Source: Streptacidiphilus albus JL83
GTDB taxonomy: Bacteria; Actinomycetota; Actinomycetes; Streptomycetales; Streptomycetaceae
Length of the DNA: 64,000 nt
Direction of reading: 5' to 3'
Assembly (NCBI RefSeq): GCF_000744705.1
Contig: NZ_JQML01000001.1
Location: 9,124,017 to 9,188,016 of the forward strand
In this document: positions 43,396-52,250 of the stretch, one piece after another
Position numbering within the stretch: position 1 is the first letter of the stretch
How the letters are laid out: each line of letters begins with the position of its first letter
Notes under the pieces: model-generated
What the model saw: only the letters and a program-made list of their open reading frames with translations
The model's database searches: none
Told to the model about the DNA's origin: nothing
Program-made: the position numbers and the translations under genes

Positions 43396-44852
43396 GTCCG
43401 GCTCCCGGTGAGCGTGTTGTTCCGGGCGGAGAGTTCGAAGGTGTGCTCGCGCAGGTCCGCCCGCAGCGGAACGGTGGTGGGCAGGTCGGCGACGTCCTCG
43501 TGCAGGACGATGCCCGCGAGCGGCAGGCCCAGCAGGGTCGCGCGGTCCTCCAGCCGTCCGAGCAGCGCCGGCGTGGCGCGGTCCACCGCCACGTGCAGCA
43601 ACGGGCCGCCGCGGTCCTCGACCAGGCTGTACCGGGCGGGCAGGGGCACCGCCCGCTCCGACTCCAGCAGTTCCAGCACGGACCGGGTCGGCACGTCGAG
43701 GCTGAGCGGACCGGAGAACCGGCCGATGACGTCCGAGCTGGCCAGGATGTCCGCGAACTCGCAGGTCGGCGCGGTCTCCGGGACTCGCACCAGGTCACCG
43801 GTGACATAGCGCAGCAGCAGGGTGCACCGGCGGTACTGCGAGTACGGCGTGATCACCAGGGTGGCGATGGCGCCCGGCGCGGCCGGCTCCAGGGTCTGCG
43901 GGTCCAGTAGTTCGACATGGCCGAACTCCGCCGGATAGTGCAGATGCCGTTCGGTGCAGTAGGCGGCGCCGACCGGCATGATCTCGGTCATCAGGTAGGC
44001 GCTGCTGACCTCCGCGCCGAAGGCCTCCTGGGCCCGGAGCCGCAGCGCTTCGGTCAGTACCTCGCCGCCCACCTGGATGGATTCGAGGCCGAAGTCTGCG
44101 GCCTTCCAACCGTCCCGCTCCGCTGCGGCGACCAGCGCCGCGAGATAGGAGGCGGAGCCGGTGAGCATGGTGATCTGCGGTGACTTGCCGGGCAGGTTGA
44201 GCGGCGCGGCGAGGCGTTCCAGGGCCAGCGCCGGGTCGATGGTCCCGAGCTGGACCAGGGCCGCGCCGATCCGGCGGGTGGACTCCGCCACCACCAGCAG
44301 CGGCAGCGTCGCCCGGGAGGACGTGGCATGGCCGATGACGTGGCGCGGCCGCAGGCCCTCCGTGATCCCGAACGCCACGGTGCTGAGCGCGACGATTATC
44401 TCCAGCTCGTCGGCGGAGAACCAGACGGTGGTGGGACTCCCGGTGGTGCCGGTCGTGGATGCCATCAGCACCGGATTGGACTGCGGGGACACGAACGCCG
44501 CGGGCATGCCGCGCAGCGCCCGCTTGGGCGTCACCGGCACCTGCTGCTGCCAGCTCTCCAGGGTCAGCTCTTCGGGCCGTACCCCGGACACCTCGAACAG
44601 CTGGCGGTAGTAGGCGGTCCGGGTGGCCGAACGGGCCGTCGCCCGGAGGCTGCGGGTCGTCATGGTCCGTCGTACCTCGGGGTCGACGGCGCCCTGCTGG
44701 CCGGGGAGCAGCGCCGAATCGTCGCCCGGCGCGCCGAACTCGTCCAGCGTGGCGACGAGGTCACGGGAGATCCGGGTCAGCACCTCGGGGCGGACCCGGC
44801 CGAGTACGGCGTCCACGCCGTATCGCATCTGGTTGAACGCACTTCCGAACAC
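43392..44852 (-). CDS. adenylate-forming enzyme (phenylacetate-CoA ligase/LuxE-like)
   Basis: 486 residues from GTG 44852. The AMP-binding loop is clear: LMASTTGTTGSPTTVWFS (132-139 STTGTTGS), with IQVGGEVLTEALRLRAQEAF, SAYLMTEIMPVGAAYC and RYVTGDLVRV (the Y-x-TGD motif) further on. This is the PaaK/coenzyme-F390-synthetase branch, which activates a carboxylate as acyl-adenylate. It lies between a 26-codon peptide gene and a presenilin-like protease in one operon. The substrate could be the peptide C-terminus or an acyl group destined for the peptide; this is inference. Confidence 0.8.
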   Translation of the reverse strand: MFGSAFNQMRYGVDAVLGRVRPEVLTRISRDLVATLDEFGAPGDDSALLPGQQGAVDPEVRRTMTTRSLRATARSATRTAYYRQLFEVSGVRPEELTLESWQQQVPVTPKRALRGMPAAFVSPQSNPVLMASTTGTTGSPTTVWFSADELEIIVALSTVAFGITEGLRPRHVIGHATSSRATLPLLVVAESTRRIGAALVQLGTIDPALALERLAAPLNLPGKSPQITMLTGSASYLAALVAAAERDGWKAADFGLESIQVGGEVLTEALRLRAQEAFGAEVSSAYLMTEIMPVGAAYCTERHLHYPAEFGHVELLDPQTLEPAAPGAIATLVITPYSQYRRCTLLLRYVTGDLVRVPETAPTCEFADILASSDVIGRFSGPLSLDVPTRSVLELLESERAVPLPARYSLVEDRGGPLLHVAVDRATPALLGRLEDRATLLGLPLAGIVLHEDVADLPTTVPLRADLREHTFELSARNNTLTGSRT

Positions 44853-44883
44853 AGGGAGCCCTTCGACCGAGGTGGGTGGGTCC

Positions 44884-44907
44884 GGGTCGGGCCGGTGGGC
44901 CCGACCC
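44884..44907 (-). terminator. hairpin between the peptide gene and its downstream operon
   Basis: GGGTCGGGCC, loop GGTG, GGCCCGACCC: a perfect 10-bp stem 15 bp after the peptide stop and 32 bp before the adenylating-enzyme start. It probably acts as a partial terminator, giving more peptide transcript than enzyme transcript, as in many bacteriocin and RiPP loci. Confidence 0.65.
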
Positions 44908-44921
44908 GGGCCCGCGACTGA

Positions 44922-45002
44922 CTAGCTGTGGATCGGCATGAACATCGCACTGGTCAGCGTGGAGATGGCGTACTTCGCGTAGTGCCGGACCGTCTTGGCC
45001 AT
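44922..45002 (-). CDS. 26-residue peptide, candidate precursor or pheromone
   Basis: ATG 45002 to TAG 44922-44924. A strong ribosome-binding site (CCGAAGGAGC) lies at ideal spacing, the best evidence that it is translated. The peptide starts MAKTVRHYAK, basic, and continues YAISTLTSAMFMPIHS, largely hydrophobic or small; there is no cysteine. The hydrophobic half is a plausible short membrane segment for the presenilin-like protease encoded downstream. It is divergent from a TPR-type regulator. It shows no known RiPP leader motif that I recognise. Confidence 0.65.
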   Translation of the reverse strand: MAKTVRHYAKYAISTLTSAMFMPIHS

Positions 45003-45092
45003 GGCCTGCTCCTTCGGTTGGCGGCGGCCGAGCGGGGCCGGATGGCTCCGCCTCGGTGGTCCGCCGAACTGGGCCCATCCTCGTCGAGAGCG

Positions 45093-45117
45093 ACCGGACG
45101 CCTCCATGGCGTCCGGT
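45093..45117. promoter_or_regulatory. 10-bp inverted repeat in the divergent promoter
   Basis: ACCGGACGCC, TCCAT, GGCGTCCGGT in the 233-bp spacer between the peptide gene and the regulator gene. It is a likely operator for the XRE-domain regulator, or a structured leader of the peptide mRNA. Confidence 0.55.
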
Positions 45118-45235
45118 TGGCGTTTACCTGGTGTTCGGAGCAACGGGCGGGCTACGCTGGGCCAACGGGGCGTGTCGGGGCTTCACAGCAGAGGAACGGC
45201 TGTGAACGGCCCGGCGATTGTGTTTGGAGACGAAC

Positions 45236-48187
45236 GTGGCCATGGACTTCGGGTCGTTGCTGCGGGAACACCGACTGCGGGTGGGTTGGACACAGGAGCA
45301 ACTGGCGGAGCGGTCAGGGGTTTCGGCGCACGCGATCAGCGTGCTCGAGGCCGGGCGGCGCACGCCCCGGCTCGCGTCGGCCTCCCGCTTCGCGTCGGCG
45401 CTGGGCCTGGACGCGTCCGCCCGTGAGCAAATGCTCGCGTCGGCCTCCGGGAGTTCCGCCGGGCCGGCCGCCGCTGCGACCGGGGCTCCGGTTTCCGGCA
45501 CCGGCGGCATTCCCCCGGCCGAACCCGTCCGTTCCCCCCAGCGCCATCAACTCCCTTGTGACACACGTCTGTTCACCGGCAGGTCCGAGGAACTCGGTCA
45601 ACTGCTCGCGCTGGCAGGGGCGGTGCCCGGGCACAGCGACGCCGGGCTGGTGGTCATCTCGGCGATCGACGGGATGGCCGGGGTCGGCAAATCCGCCCTG
45701 GCGATCCATGCTGCGCACCGGCTGTCCGAGGCCTTCCCCGACGGGCAGTTGTTCATCGACCTGCACGGTCACACCACCGGGATGGCGCCACGGACCGTCA
45801 GTGACTCACTGGCGTGGCTGCTGCACGCCCTCGGGGTACCGCCGCAGCGCCTCCCCGAGGACCTGGGCGCGCGTGCCGCGATCTACCGTGACCGGTTGGC
45901 CGGCACCAGAACCCTGATCGTCCTGGACAACGCCGCCAGCACGGCCCAGGTCCGCCTGCTGTTGCCGGGGACTCCGGGCAGCCTGGTCATGGTCACCAGC
46001 CGCCGCCGCCTCACCGGATTGGACGAGGCCCACAACCTCACGTTGGGCACCCTCCCGCAGGCCGAGTCCATCACCCTGCTGCACCGGGCGGCCGGCCCCG
46101 GCCGGATTCCGGCGGACTATCCCGCCGCCGCCGAACTCGTGTCCCTGTGCGGGCAGATGCCGCTGGCCGTGCGGATCACCGCGGCGCGGCTGCGCCATCA
46201 CCAGGGCCTGTCCGTCGACGACGTGGTCGAGCAACTGCGCGACGAGCAGGGCCGACTCGAACGGTTGCAGGACGATGACCGCGACCTCACCGTGATCTTC
46301 GAGTCGTCCTACGCGCACCTGCCCTGCGCGGAGCAGCACCTGTTCCGGAGCCTGGCCCTGGTGCCAGGACCGGACTTCGACGCCTACGCCGCCGCCGGCC
46401 TGCTCGGCGCCGACCACCGCACCGCCGAGCACCTGCTGGAATCCCTCCTGGAGCACAACCTGCTGATCCAGCGCAGCCCCGGGCGCTACCGCTTCCACGA
46501 CCTGGTCCGGCTCTACGCCCGGACGCTGAACTGCGGTGACCCCGAGCAGCAGGCGGAGCGCGAGATCGCCCGCGAGCGCCTGCTCGACTACTACCAGCAC
46601 GCCGCCCGTGCCGCCGACGGCCGTCTCGGCCGCCGGCCCCGCCCGGCCCCGGGGCCGGCCGCACCGCCGACCGCGTCCCCAGGTGCGGGCAGGCCGCAGC
46701 ACCAAGGCGGGCCGCAGTACGAGGACGCGCCGCAGTACCAAAACGGCTTGCAGTACCAACGCGGGTTGCGGGCCGAGGCACCCCCGTTCGCCGACCGGTC
46801 GGCCGCGCTGGCCTGGATGCGAACCGAGCGGGACAACCTGCTGGCCTGCACCGATCCGAAGGGCTTTCCGACCGGTCCGGCCCGGCTGATCGCGCTCGCC
46901 TCCGCCCTGGCGGCCTTCCTCCAGCAGGACGGCCCCTGGCCGCAGGCGGTCGAGTTGCACCGGTCGGCCGTGGCCGCCGCGCGGGAGTGCGGCGACCGCC
47001 GGGGCGAGGCCGCCGCCCTCAGCGACCTGGGCCGGGTGGCCTATCTCGCCGGTGACTTCGCCGACGCCGTCCTTCTGCAGGAAGCTTCCCTGACGATCCA
47101 TCAGCAGCTCGGCGACCGCAGGGGCGAGGCGGACGCCCTGTGCGACCTGGGCCGGGCCCGGCACGCGACCGGCGAGTTCACGGTCGGGGTCGACCTGCTG
47201 CGGCAGGCACTGACGATCTATCAGGACAGTGCGGACCGCCACGGTGAGGCGCTGGCCCGGCACGATCTGGGCCGGATGCGGCTGATGGCCGGCGACATCC
47301 CGGACGCCGTCCGGCTGCAGGAACAGGCACTGGAGGTGTTCCAACAGCTCGGTGACCGGCTGGGCGAGGCCAACGCGCTCTGCGACCTGGGCCGGGCCCG
47401 GCACTCAACCGGGGATTCGGCGGCGGCGGTCGGTCTGTTGAGGCAGGTGCGGGAGATCTTCCGCGAGCTCGCCAACCGCCAGGGCGAGGCAAACACGCTC
47501 TGCGACCTGGGCCATGTGCACCACGAGATCGGCGACCACCTGGAGGCGGCCGAGCTGCAGGGCCAGGCCCTGGCAATCTTCCGGGACCTGGGCAACCGCC
47601 ACGGCGAGGCCAATGTCATGCACGAACTCGGCCGCATCCGGCTGGCGGCGGGAGAGCAGGACGATGCGGCCGTCCTGCTGCGCGGGGCGCTGGCGATCTT
47701 CCAGGACCTGGGCAACCGGCACGGCCAGGCCAACGCCCAGCTCGACCTGGGCCTGGTCCGGCAGACCACCGGAGATTCCGAGGAGGCCGCCGAGCTGCTG
47801 GACCGGGCCCTGGCGACATTCCGGGATCTGGGCAGCCGCCAGGCCGAGGCCGAGGCACTCAACTGCGTCGGTGACCTGGTGGCCGAGACCACGGGACCGC
47901 GCGAGGCGCTGGTCCTGTACCAGCAGGCCGCGGCCATCGCCGGTGAGATCTGCAGCCCGGTGCAGCACGCCAGAGCCCTGGAGGGCATCGCCCGCTGCGC
48001 GGAACGGCTCGGTGACCGCGCCACCGCCGTCGCCGACCTGAGCCGGGCCGTAGCCGTCTACCACTCCGTCGGAGCCCCGCAGGCAGCCTCCGCAGCCGCC
48101 CGCCTGGCCTCCCTGGAGGCCACCACCGCAATCCCCGTGCCCGACTTCCGAGGCGTTGACGAGCAGGTGTCGCCTGCGGCGTCGTAG
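45236..48187 (+). CDS. XRE-NB-ARC-TPR transcriptional regulator
   Basis: 983 residues from GTG 45236, which has GGAGA at proper spacing (ATG 45242 alternative). Domains: XRE helix-turn-helix about 5-60 (LREHRLRVGWTQEQLAERSG then VSAHAISVLEAG); Ala/Pro linker; NB-ARC ATPase about 113-450 with Walker A GMAGVGKS (146-153), LIVLDNAAS and GQMPLAVRI; a Gly/Gln/Tyr-rich linker (about 485-525); then about ten tetratricopeptide repeats to 960 (DLGRxRxxxGDxxxAVxLxxQAL). It is an AfsR/STAND-type switch. TPR arrays in regulators often bind peptides, and it faces a peptide gene. Confidence 0.9.
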   Translation: MAMDFGSLLREHRLRVGWTQEQLAERSGVSAHAISVLEAGRRTPRLASASRFASALGLDASAREQMLASASGSSAGPAAAATGAPVSGTGGIPPAEPVRSPQRHQLPCDTRLFTGRSEELGQLLALAGAVPGHSDAGLVVISAIDGMAGVGKSALAIHAAHRLSEAFPDGQLFIDLHGHTTGMAPRTVSDSLAWLLHALGVPPQRLPEDLGARAAIYRDRLAGTRTLIVLDNAASTAQVRLLLPGTPGSLVMVTSRRRLTGLDEAHNLTLGTLPQAESITLLHRAAGPGRIPADYPAAAELVSLCGQMPLAVRITAARLRHHQGLSVDDVVEQLRDEQGRLERLQDDDRDLTVIFESSYAHLPCAEQHLFRSLALVPGPDFDAYAAAGLLGADHRTAEHLLESLLEHNLLIQRSPGRYRFHDLVRLYARTLNCGDPEQQAEREIARERLLDYYQHAARAADGRLGRRPRPAPGPAAPPTASPGAGRPQHQGGPQYEDAPQYQNGLQYQRGLRAEAPPFADRSAALAWMRTERDNLLACTDPKGFPTGPARLIALASALAAFLQQDGPWPQAVELHRSAVAAARECGDRRGEAAALSDLGRVAYLAGDFADAVLLQEASLTIHQQLGDRRGEADALCDLGRARHATGEFTVGVDLLRQALTIYQDSADRHGEALARHDLGRMRLMAGDIPDAVRLQEQALEVFQQLGDRLGEANALCDLGRARHSTGDSAAAVGLLRQVREIFRELANRQGEANTLCDLGHVHHEIGDHLEAAELQGQALAIFRDLGNRHGEANVMHELGRIRLAAGEQDDAAVLLRGALAIFQDLGNRHGQANAQLDLGLVRQTTGDSEEAAELLDRALATFRDLGSRQAEAEALNCVGDLVAETTGPREALVLYQQAAAIAGEICSPVQHARALEGIARCAERLGDRATAVADLSRAVAVYHSVGAPQAASAAARLASLEATTAIPVPDFRGVDEQVSPAAS

Positions 48188-48257
48188 CCGTGACCGGGCG
48201 GCGGCTGCGGTCTCGGCCGGCGGCTCCTGGCAGGGGCCATGGCTCGTCGGGTCACTG

Positions 48258-48298
48258 CCGCGCCGCCCGGGGAGGGAACCAGTCCCGGGGCGGCGCGG
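48258..48298. terminator. terminator between convergent regulator genes
   Basis: CCGCGCCGCCC and GGGCGGCGCGG form an 11-bp stem, with further pairing inside the loop, between the TPR regulator stop (48187) and the LacI stop (48403). Confidence 0.75.
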
Positions 48299-48402
48299 TC
48301 CCTTCGGCCCAGCCCTGGGAAAGCTCCGGAGGGACGCCGTCGACGGCGCTGCCGGTGGGCGCGGGGCGCGGGGGCACGGTGCCGTTGCCGATCGGGACGG
48401 GC

Positions 48403-49428
48403 TCAGCCCCGGGGCTCCGGCCCCCGGTCGCGGTAGGGGCCGGTCGAACCGCGCACGACCAGCTCGGGTTGGAACATCAGCTCACCGACCGGGACCTGGC
48501 GGTCGGCGAGCAGGCCGACCAGGGCGCGGGCGACCGCGCCGCCGAGGCGGTCGATGGGCTGGCGCACGGTGGTCAGCGGCGGATCGGTGAACTCCAGCAT
48601 CGGACTGTCGTCGTAGCCGATCAGGGAGACGTCGCGGGGGACCTCCAGCCCGTGGCGCCTGATCGCGCGGATGGCGCCGAGGGCCATCTGGTCGCTGGCC
48701 GCGACGATCGCGGTCACGCCGAGGCGCAGCAGATGGTCGGCGGCGAACTGGCCGCCCTCGACGGAGTAGCTCTGGCGGACCACCAGTCCCTCCGCGTCGG
48801 CCAGGCCCAGCTTGGCCGAGGTGGCCAGGAACCCGGCCACGCGCCGGTCCGAGGGCTTGTTGCCCTCGGGACCGGCGGCCAAGCCGATCCTGGTGTGCCC
48901 GAGGGCCTGGAGGTGCCGGACGGCCATTTCGCCGGCGCTGACGTCGTCGGTGGAGAACGCCGCGCCCTCGACGCCCTCGAACAGGCCGTTGACGCACACG
49001 TAGGGCACCCGGCGGCCGGCCAGTAGCGCCGTGAGTTCCGGGTCGAAGCTCTCCAGGGTGTTGCTGGCGGAGCAGAACACGATGCCCGCGGCGCCGATGT
49101 CGAGCAGCGACTTGAGGTAGTCGCGCTCCTGGACCCCGCCGGGCAGCGACGGGCAGATCATCGCCCGCAGTCCGTGCGGGGCGAGTGCCAGGCCGATCCA
49201 TTCCGCCAGCGCGGCGAAGACGGGTGTGGACAGGCCGGGTGTGATCACGCCGACGATGCCTTCCACGCTGCTGGTGCGCTCGTACCCGAGCTCGGCCATC
49301 GCGCGTTCGACGGCCTCGCGGGTCTTCTGCGACACCCCGCTCTTGCGGTTCATCACGCGGCTGACCGTGGCGACACTCACCTCGGCGAGGCGGGCGACCT
49401 CGACGATCCCGACCTTGTCCTGCTCCAT
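48403..49428 (-). CDS. LacI-family transcriptional repressor
   Basis: 341 residues from ATG 49428. N-terminal helix-turn-helix VGIVEVARLAEVSVATVSRV with hinge helix AVERAMAELGY. The periplasmic-binding-like effector domain has GIVGVITPGLSTPVFAALAE, DDVSAGEMAVRHLQALGHTR, AIVAASDQMALGAIRAIRRH and PPLTTVRQPIDRLGG. It sits 52 bp downstream of the alpha-galactosidase-like gene on the same strand and probably represses the whole sugar operon in the absence of an alpha-galactoside. A LacI-type operator lies upstream of the operon. Confidence 0.92.
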   Translation of the reverse strand: MEQDKVGIVEVARLAEVSVATVSRVMNRKSGVSQKTREAVERAMAELGYERTSSVEGIVGVITPGLSTPVFAALAEWIGLALAPHGLRAMICPSLPGGVQERDYLKSLLDIGAAGIVFCSASNTLESFDPELTALLAGRRVPYVCVNGLFEGVEGAAFSTDDVSAGEMAVRHLQALGHTRIGLAAGPEGNKPSDRRVAGFLATSAKLGLADAEGLVVRQSYSVEGGQFAADHLLRLGVTAIVAASDQMALGAIRAIRRHGLEVPRDVSLIGYDDSPMLEFTDPPLTTVRQPIDRLGGAVARALVGLLADRQVPVGELMFQPELVVRGSTGPYRDRGPEPRG

Positions 49429-49479
49429 CACAACCCCACTCACTCTTTCTCTCTTCAACTGCCGTCGTGTCACACGGTG

Positions 49480-51408
49480 TCACGGACCGCGTTGCTCTAT
49501 GCGGCACACGCCGTGGGGCGGCACCGGGATCGAGGTGATTCCGGCGGTCAGTTCCCTGGTGCGGCGGCCGACCGGGTTGCCCTGGCAGTCGTGCACCTCC
49601 ACCTGGGCGCGCCGTGGCGGGCCGGTCACGTCGAGCAGGATCCGGTCCGTGCCGGTGGCGTTGACGACGACCAGGTCTGCTGCGGTCCCCGGGCCGACGG
49701 CGACCACTGCCTGGGTATAGCAGGTGACCACCTCCAGGCCGCCGCCGACCCCGGTGACCTGTGGGTAGAGTTCGTCGGGCCGACCGGGTTCGAGGTGCCC
49801 GCCGGTGAGCGCGGGGCGGAGCTCGCGCCAGGTGGACAGCCAGAACGCCAGGGTCCTTCGGTGTTCGGCAGGCAGCAGCGCCAGCCTGGTGGAGATCTGC
49901 GGGACCGCGTGCCAGGCGCCGTGGAACTGGCGGGCGAGGACCTGGGGTGCGGCCTGGTGGTCCCACATGATCATGTCGGAGTGGACCGCGCCGCCGGGCG
50001 CGAGCAGCGCGATGTCCAGGGTCCTGATCCGGTTGGCGACCGCGTCGGCGGGGCAGTCGGTGGCGCGCAGCGCGTTCCCGAACGCGGTCATCGCCGGACC
50101 TGTGTAGCGCTGCCGGAGTTCGATCACGAAGTCGTCGCCGCGCAGTCGCCGGAGCGCGTCGCGGAGCTCGCCCAGCATGGCCGCCATCGCCGCGCCGATG
50201 TCGGGCAGGTAACCGTCGTCGCTGCCTGGGGGCGCGGGGGCGCTGACCGCGGGGTCGGTGGCTGGAGGGGCGCTGAGCGCGCGGGCGCTGACCGCGGGGT
50301 CGGTGGCTTCGGGGTCGGTTGCGCCCGCGTAGCTCATGGCCTCGTCGAGGAAGTCGATCTTGAGTCCGTCCAGCCCGAACTCCTCCACCAGGCCGGCGCA
50401 GGTGGCCACGACGTGCCGGCGCACCCGGGCGTGGCGCGGGTCCAGGACCCGGCAGTCCAGCGTGTGGTCGCGGTGCGGGGCGAAGCCCGCCAGCAGCCGG
50501 TACGCGTCGGAGCGTTCGCCGAGCAGGAGCGGCGCGACCCAGGCCACGTAGCGCAGACCGAGCCCGCGCACGGCCTGGACGTGGGCCTTGAGGTCGGGGA
50601 ACTTGGCGGGGTCCGGCTGCCAGTCGCCGCAGCCGGAGTAGCCGCGCCCGTGGCCGCCCCGCTGCCAGCCGTCGTCCAGGAACAGCTGCCCGAAGCCGAG
50701 TTCGGCCGCGAGCGCGGCCTCCTCGGCGACCTCTTCGGCGCTGACGTCCTGGGTGAAGGCGTACCAGGTCGAGTAGACCGGCGTGCGGGCGAAGTCGGGC
50801 GTGGGCATCGGCCGGCCGCCGGGCAGTTGCGCGAACCAGCTGCCGAGGTCGCGCAGGGCTGCGGCCACCGTGCCCCCGTCGGGGGCGAGTCGCAGGCGGA
50901 GGGTCTGGTCGGGGTCGAGCGGCAGGCGCAGCCAGACGCCGAACTTCTTGTGCTCCTCCGAGACGCCGAACCGCAGCGCGGTCTCGGCGACGGTGCGGTC
51001 CGCCGCGAAGGCGAGCATCGTGCGGCCTGCCGTGTCGTACAGGCAGCCGACGGGTGCGGAGTTCACCAGCGAGACCGTGCGCCACCGGGACCAGTCGGCC
51101 GGCAGGGTCCGCTCCCATCCGGCGTCGGGGTGCCAGAATCCGGCGGCGTCGCCGAGACGGGTCTCCAGTCGGATGGTCACCACCCCCGGCCGCCGTCCGG
51201 TGACCGTCACCTGGGCGCCACCGGCGCCGCTCTCCTCGGCGGACAGTTCGGCGGCTCCGGCCTCGGCCAGCAGGGTGACCGTGGTGCCGCCGGCGGACCA
51301 GGTCTGCTCGGAGGCGGCCCACTGCCGGGTGTCGAAGGTCGGCAGGGCGGCCGGGATGCTCGTTCCGGAATCCACGCAGGGCCTCTCGTCGGGGGCGCGG
51401 GCGGTCAT
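49480..51408 (-). CDS. GH36-like alpha-galactosidase
   Basis: 642 residues; the ATG overlaps the stop of the permease gene. An N-terminal beta-supersandwich is followed by a TIM barrel with VYSTWYAFTQDVSAEEVAEE, LGFGQLFLDDGWQ, the nucleophile strand GLDGLKIDFLDEA (Lys-x-Asp) and NALRATDCPADAVANRIRTL, where the acid/base Asp is expected. There is no signal peptide, so it acts on imported oligosaccharides. A Pro/Ala insertion containing two TDPAVSA copies (about residues 360-385) interrupts the barrel after the nucleophile strand and is unusual. It probably releases galactose from alpha-galactosides such as melibiose or raffinose. Confidence 0.85.
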   Translation of the reverse strand: MTARAPDERPCVDSGTSIPAALPTFDTRQWAASEQTWSAGGTTVTLLAEAGAAELSAEESGAGGAQVTVTGRRPGVVTIRLETRLGDAAGFWHPDAGWERTLPADWSRWRTVSLVNSAPVGCLYDTAGRTMLAFAADRTVAETALRFGVSEEHKKFGVWLRLPLDPDQTLRLRLAPDGGTVAAALRDLGSWFAQLPGGRPMPTPDFARTPVYSTWYAFTQDVSAEEVAEEAALAAELGFGQLFLDDGWQRGGHGRGYSGCGDWQPDPAKFPDLKAHVQAVRGLGLRYVAWVAPLLLGERSDAYRLLAGFAPHRDHTLDCRVLDPRHARVRRHVVATCAGLVEEFGLDGLKIDFLDEAMSYAGATDPEATDPAVSARALSAPPATDPAVSAPAPPGSDDGYLPDIGAAMAAMLGELRDALRRLRGDDFVIELRQRYTGPAMTAFGNALRATDCPADAVANRIRTLDIALLAPGGAVHSDMIMWDHQAAPQVLARQFHGAWHAVPQISTRLALLPAEHRRTLAFWLSTWRELRPALTGGHLEPGRPDELYPQVTGVGGGLEVVTCYTQAVVAVGPGTAADLVVVNATGTDRILLDVTGPPRRAQVEVHDCQGNPVGRRTRELTAGITSIPVPPHGVCRIEQRGP

Positions 51409-52250
51409 TGCTTGACCGCCCCGCCGAGCAGTCCGGAGACGAACTGCCGTTGCAGGAACAGGAACAGGATCGCCATCGGGACGGCCGAGATCGCGGTGCC
51501 GGTCAGCAGCTGGCCGTAGTCGACGTCATAACTGCCGTCCAACGAGGCCAGCGCCACCGGCAGGGTGTACGACGCCTGGTCCCGCAGGACGACCAGCGGC
51601 CACAGGAAGCTGTTCCACTGGAACAGGAACAGGAACAGTGCCAGGGCGGCCAGCGCGGGCCGCATGACCGGCAGCGCGATCCTCATGAACAGGGACAGCT
51701 CGCGGCAGCCGTCGATCCGTCCTGCCTCCAGCAGCTCGTCGGGCAGGGACTTCATGGACTGGCGCATCAGGAAGATGCCGAACGGCAGCGCGAGGTTGGG
51801 CAGCAGTACCGCCTGGTAGGTGTTGAGCCAGCCCAGGTCCAGCATCATCTTGAACAGCGGCACGATGGTGATCTGGGTCGGTACGACCAGGGCCAGGAGC
51901 AGCACGCCGAACAGCGGGCCGCGCCCGCGGAAGCGGTACTTGGCGAAGCCGTAGCCGGCCAGCGTGCACACCACGCTGCCCAGCACCGTGTACGCCACGG
52001 CCAGGGTCACCGAGTTCAGCACCACCTGGCCGAAGTCCACGGAGCTCTGCAGGTGGCCGAGGTTGGCGCCCAGCTCACCGCCGGGCAGGAGCTCGGGAGG
52101 TGTGCTGACGATGGCGTTCGAGCTGTGGGTCGCGGCGACGGTCAGCCAGTACAGCGGCGCGACGGTGAAGGCCAGCAGCAACAGCAGTGCGCCGGTGAGC
52201 AGGACCTGGCCTCGGCGCGAGGCCTTGAAGGCGGGGCCGGAGCGGGCCAT
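51405..52250 (-). CDS. sugar ABC transporter permease (MalG/MsmG type)
   Basis: 281 residues, six membrane segments. The inner-membrane signature EAA loop is ELLEAGRIDGCRELSLFMRI followed by ALPVMRPALAALALFLFLFQ. The N-terminal helix LTGALLLLLAFTVAPLYWLT and the end QRQFVSGLLGGAVKQ are typical of the second permease in carbohydrate importers. It overlaps both neighbours by four bases (ATGA), so the operon is tightly coupled. It pairs with the MalF-type permease and needs an ATPase encoded elsewhere (MsiK-type in streptomycetes). Confidence 0.95.
   Translation of the reverse strand: MARSGPAFKASRRGQVLLTGALLLLLAFTVAPLYWLTVAATHSSNAIVSTPPELLPGGELGANLGHLQSSVDFGQVVLNSVTLAVAYTVLGSVVCTLAGYGFAKYRFRGRGPLFGVLLLALVVPTQITIVPLFKMMLDLGWLNTYQAVLLPNLALPFGIFLMRQSMKSLPDELLEAGRIDGCRELSLFMRIALPVMRPALAALALFLFLFQWNSFLWPLVVLRDQASYTLPVALASLDGSYDVDYGQLLTGTAISAVPMAILFLFLQRQFVSGLLGGAVKQ

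Noticed and set aside
45806..47404. 532-aa minus-strand frame inside the TPR regulator
   Set aside because: Periodic shadow of the TPR codons, no start context or motif.
49174..51519. 781-aa plus-strand frame over the LacI and alpha-galactosidase genes
   Set aside because: Low-complexity Gly/Val/Arg shadow of two well-supported minus-strand genes.
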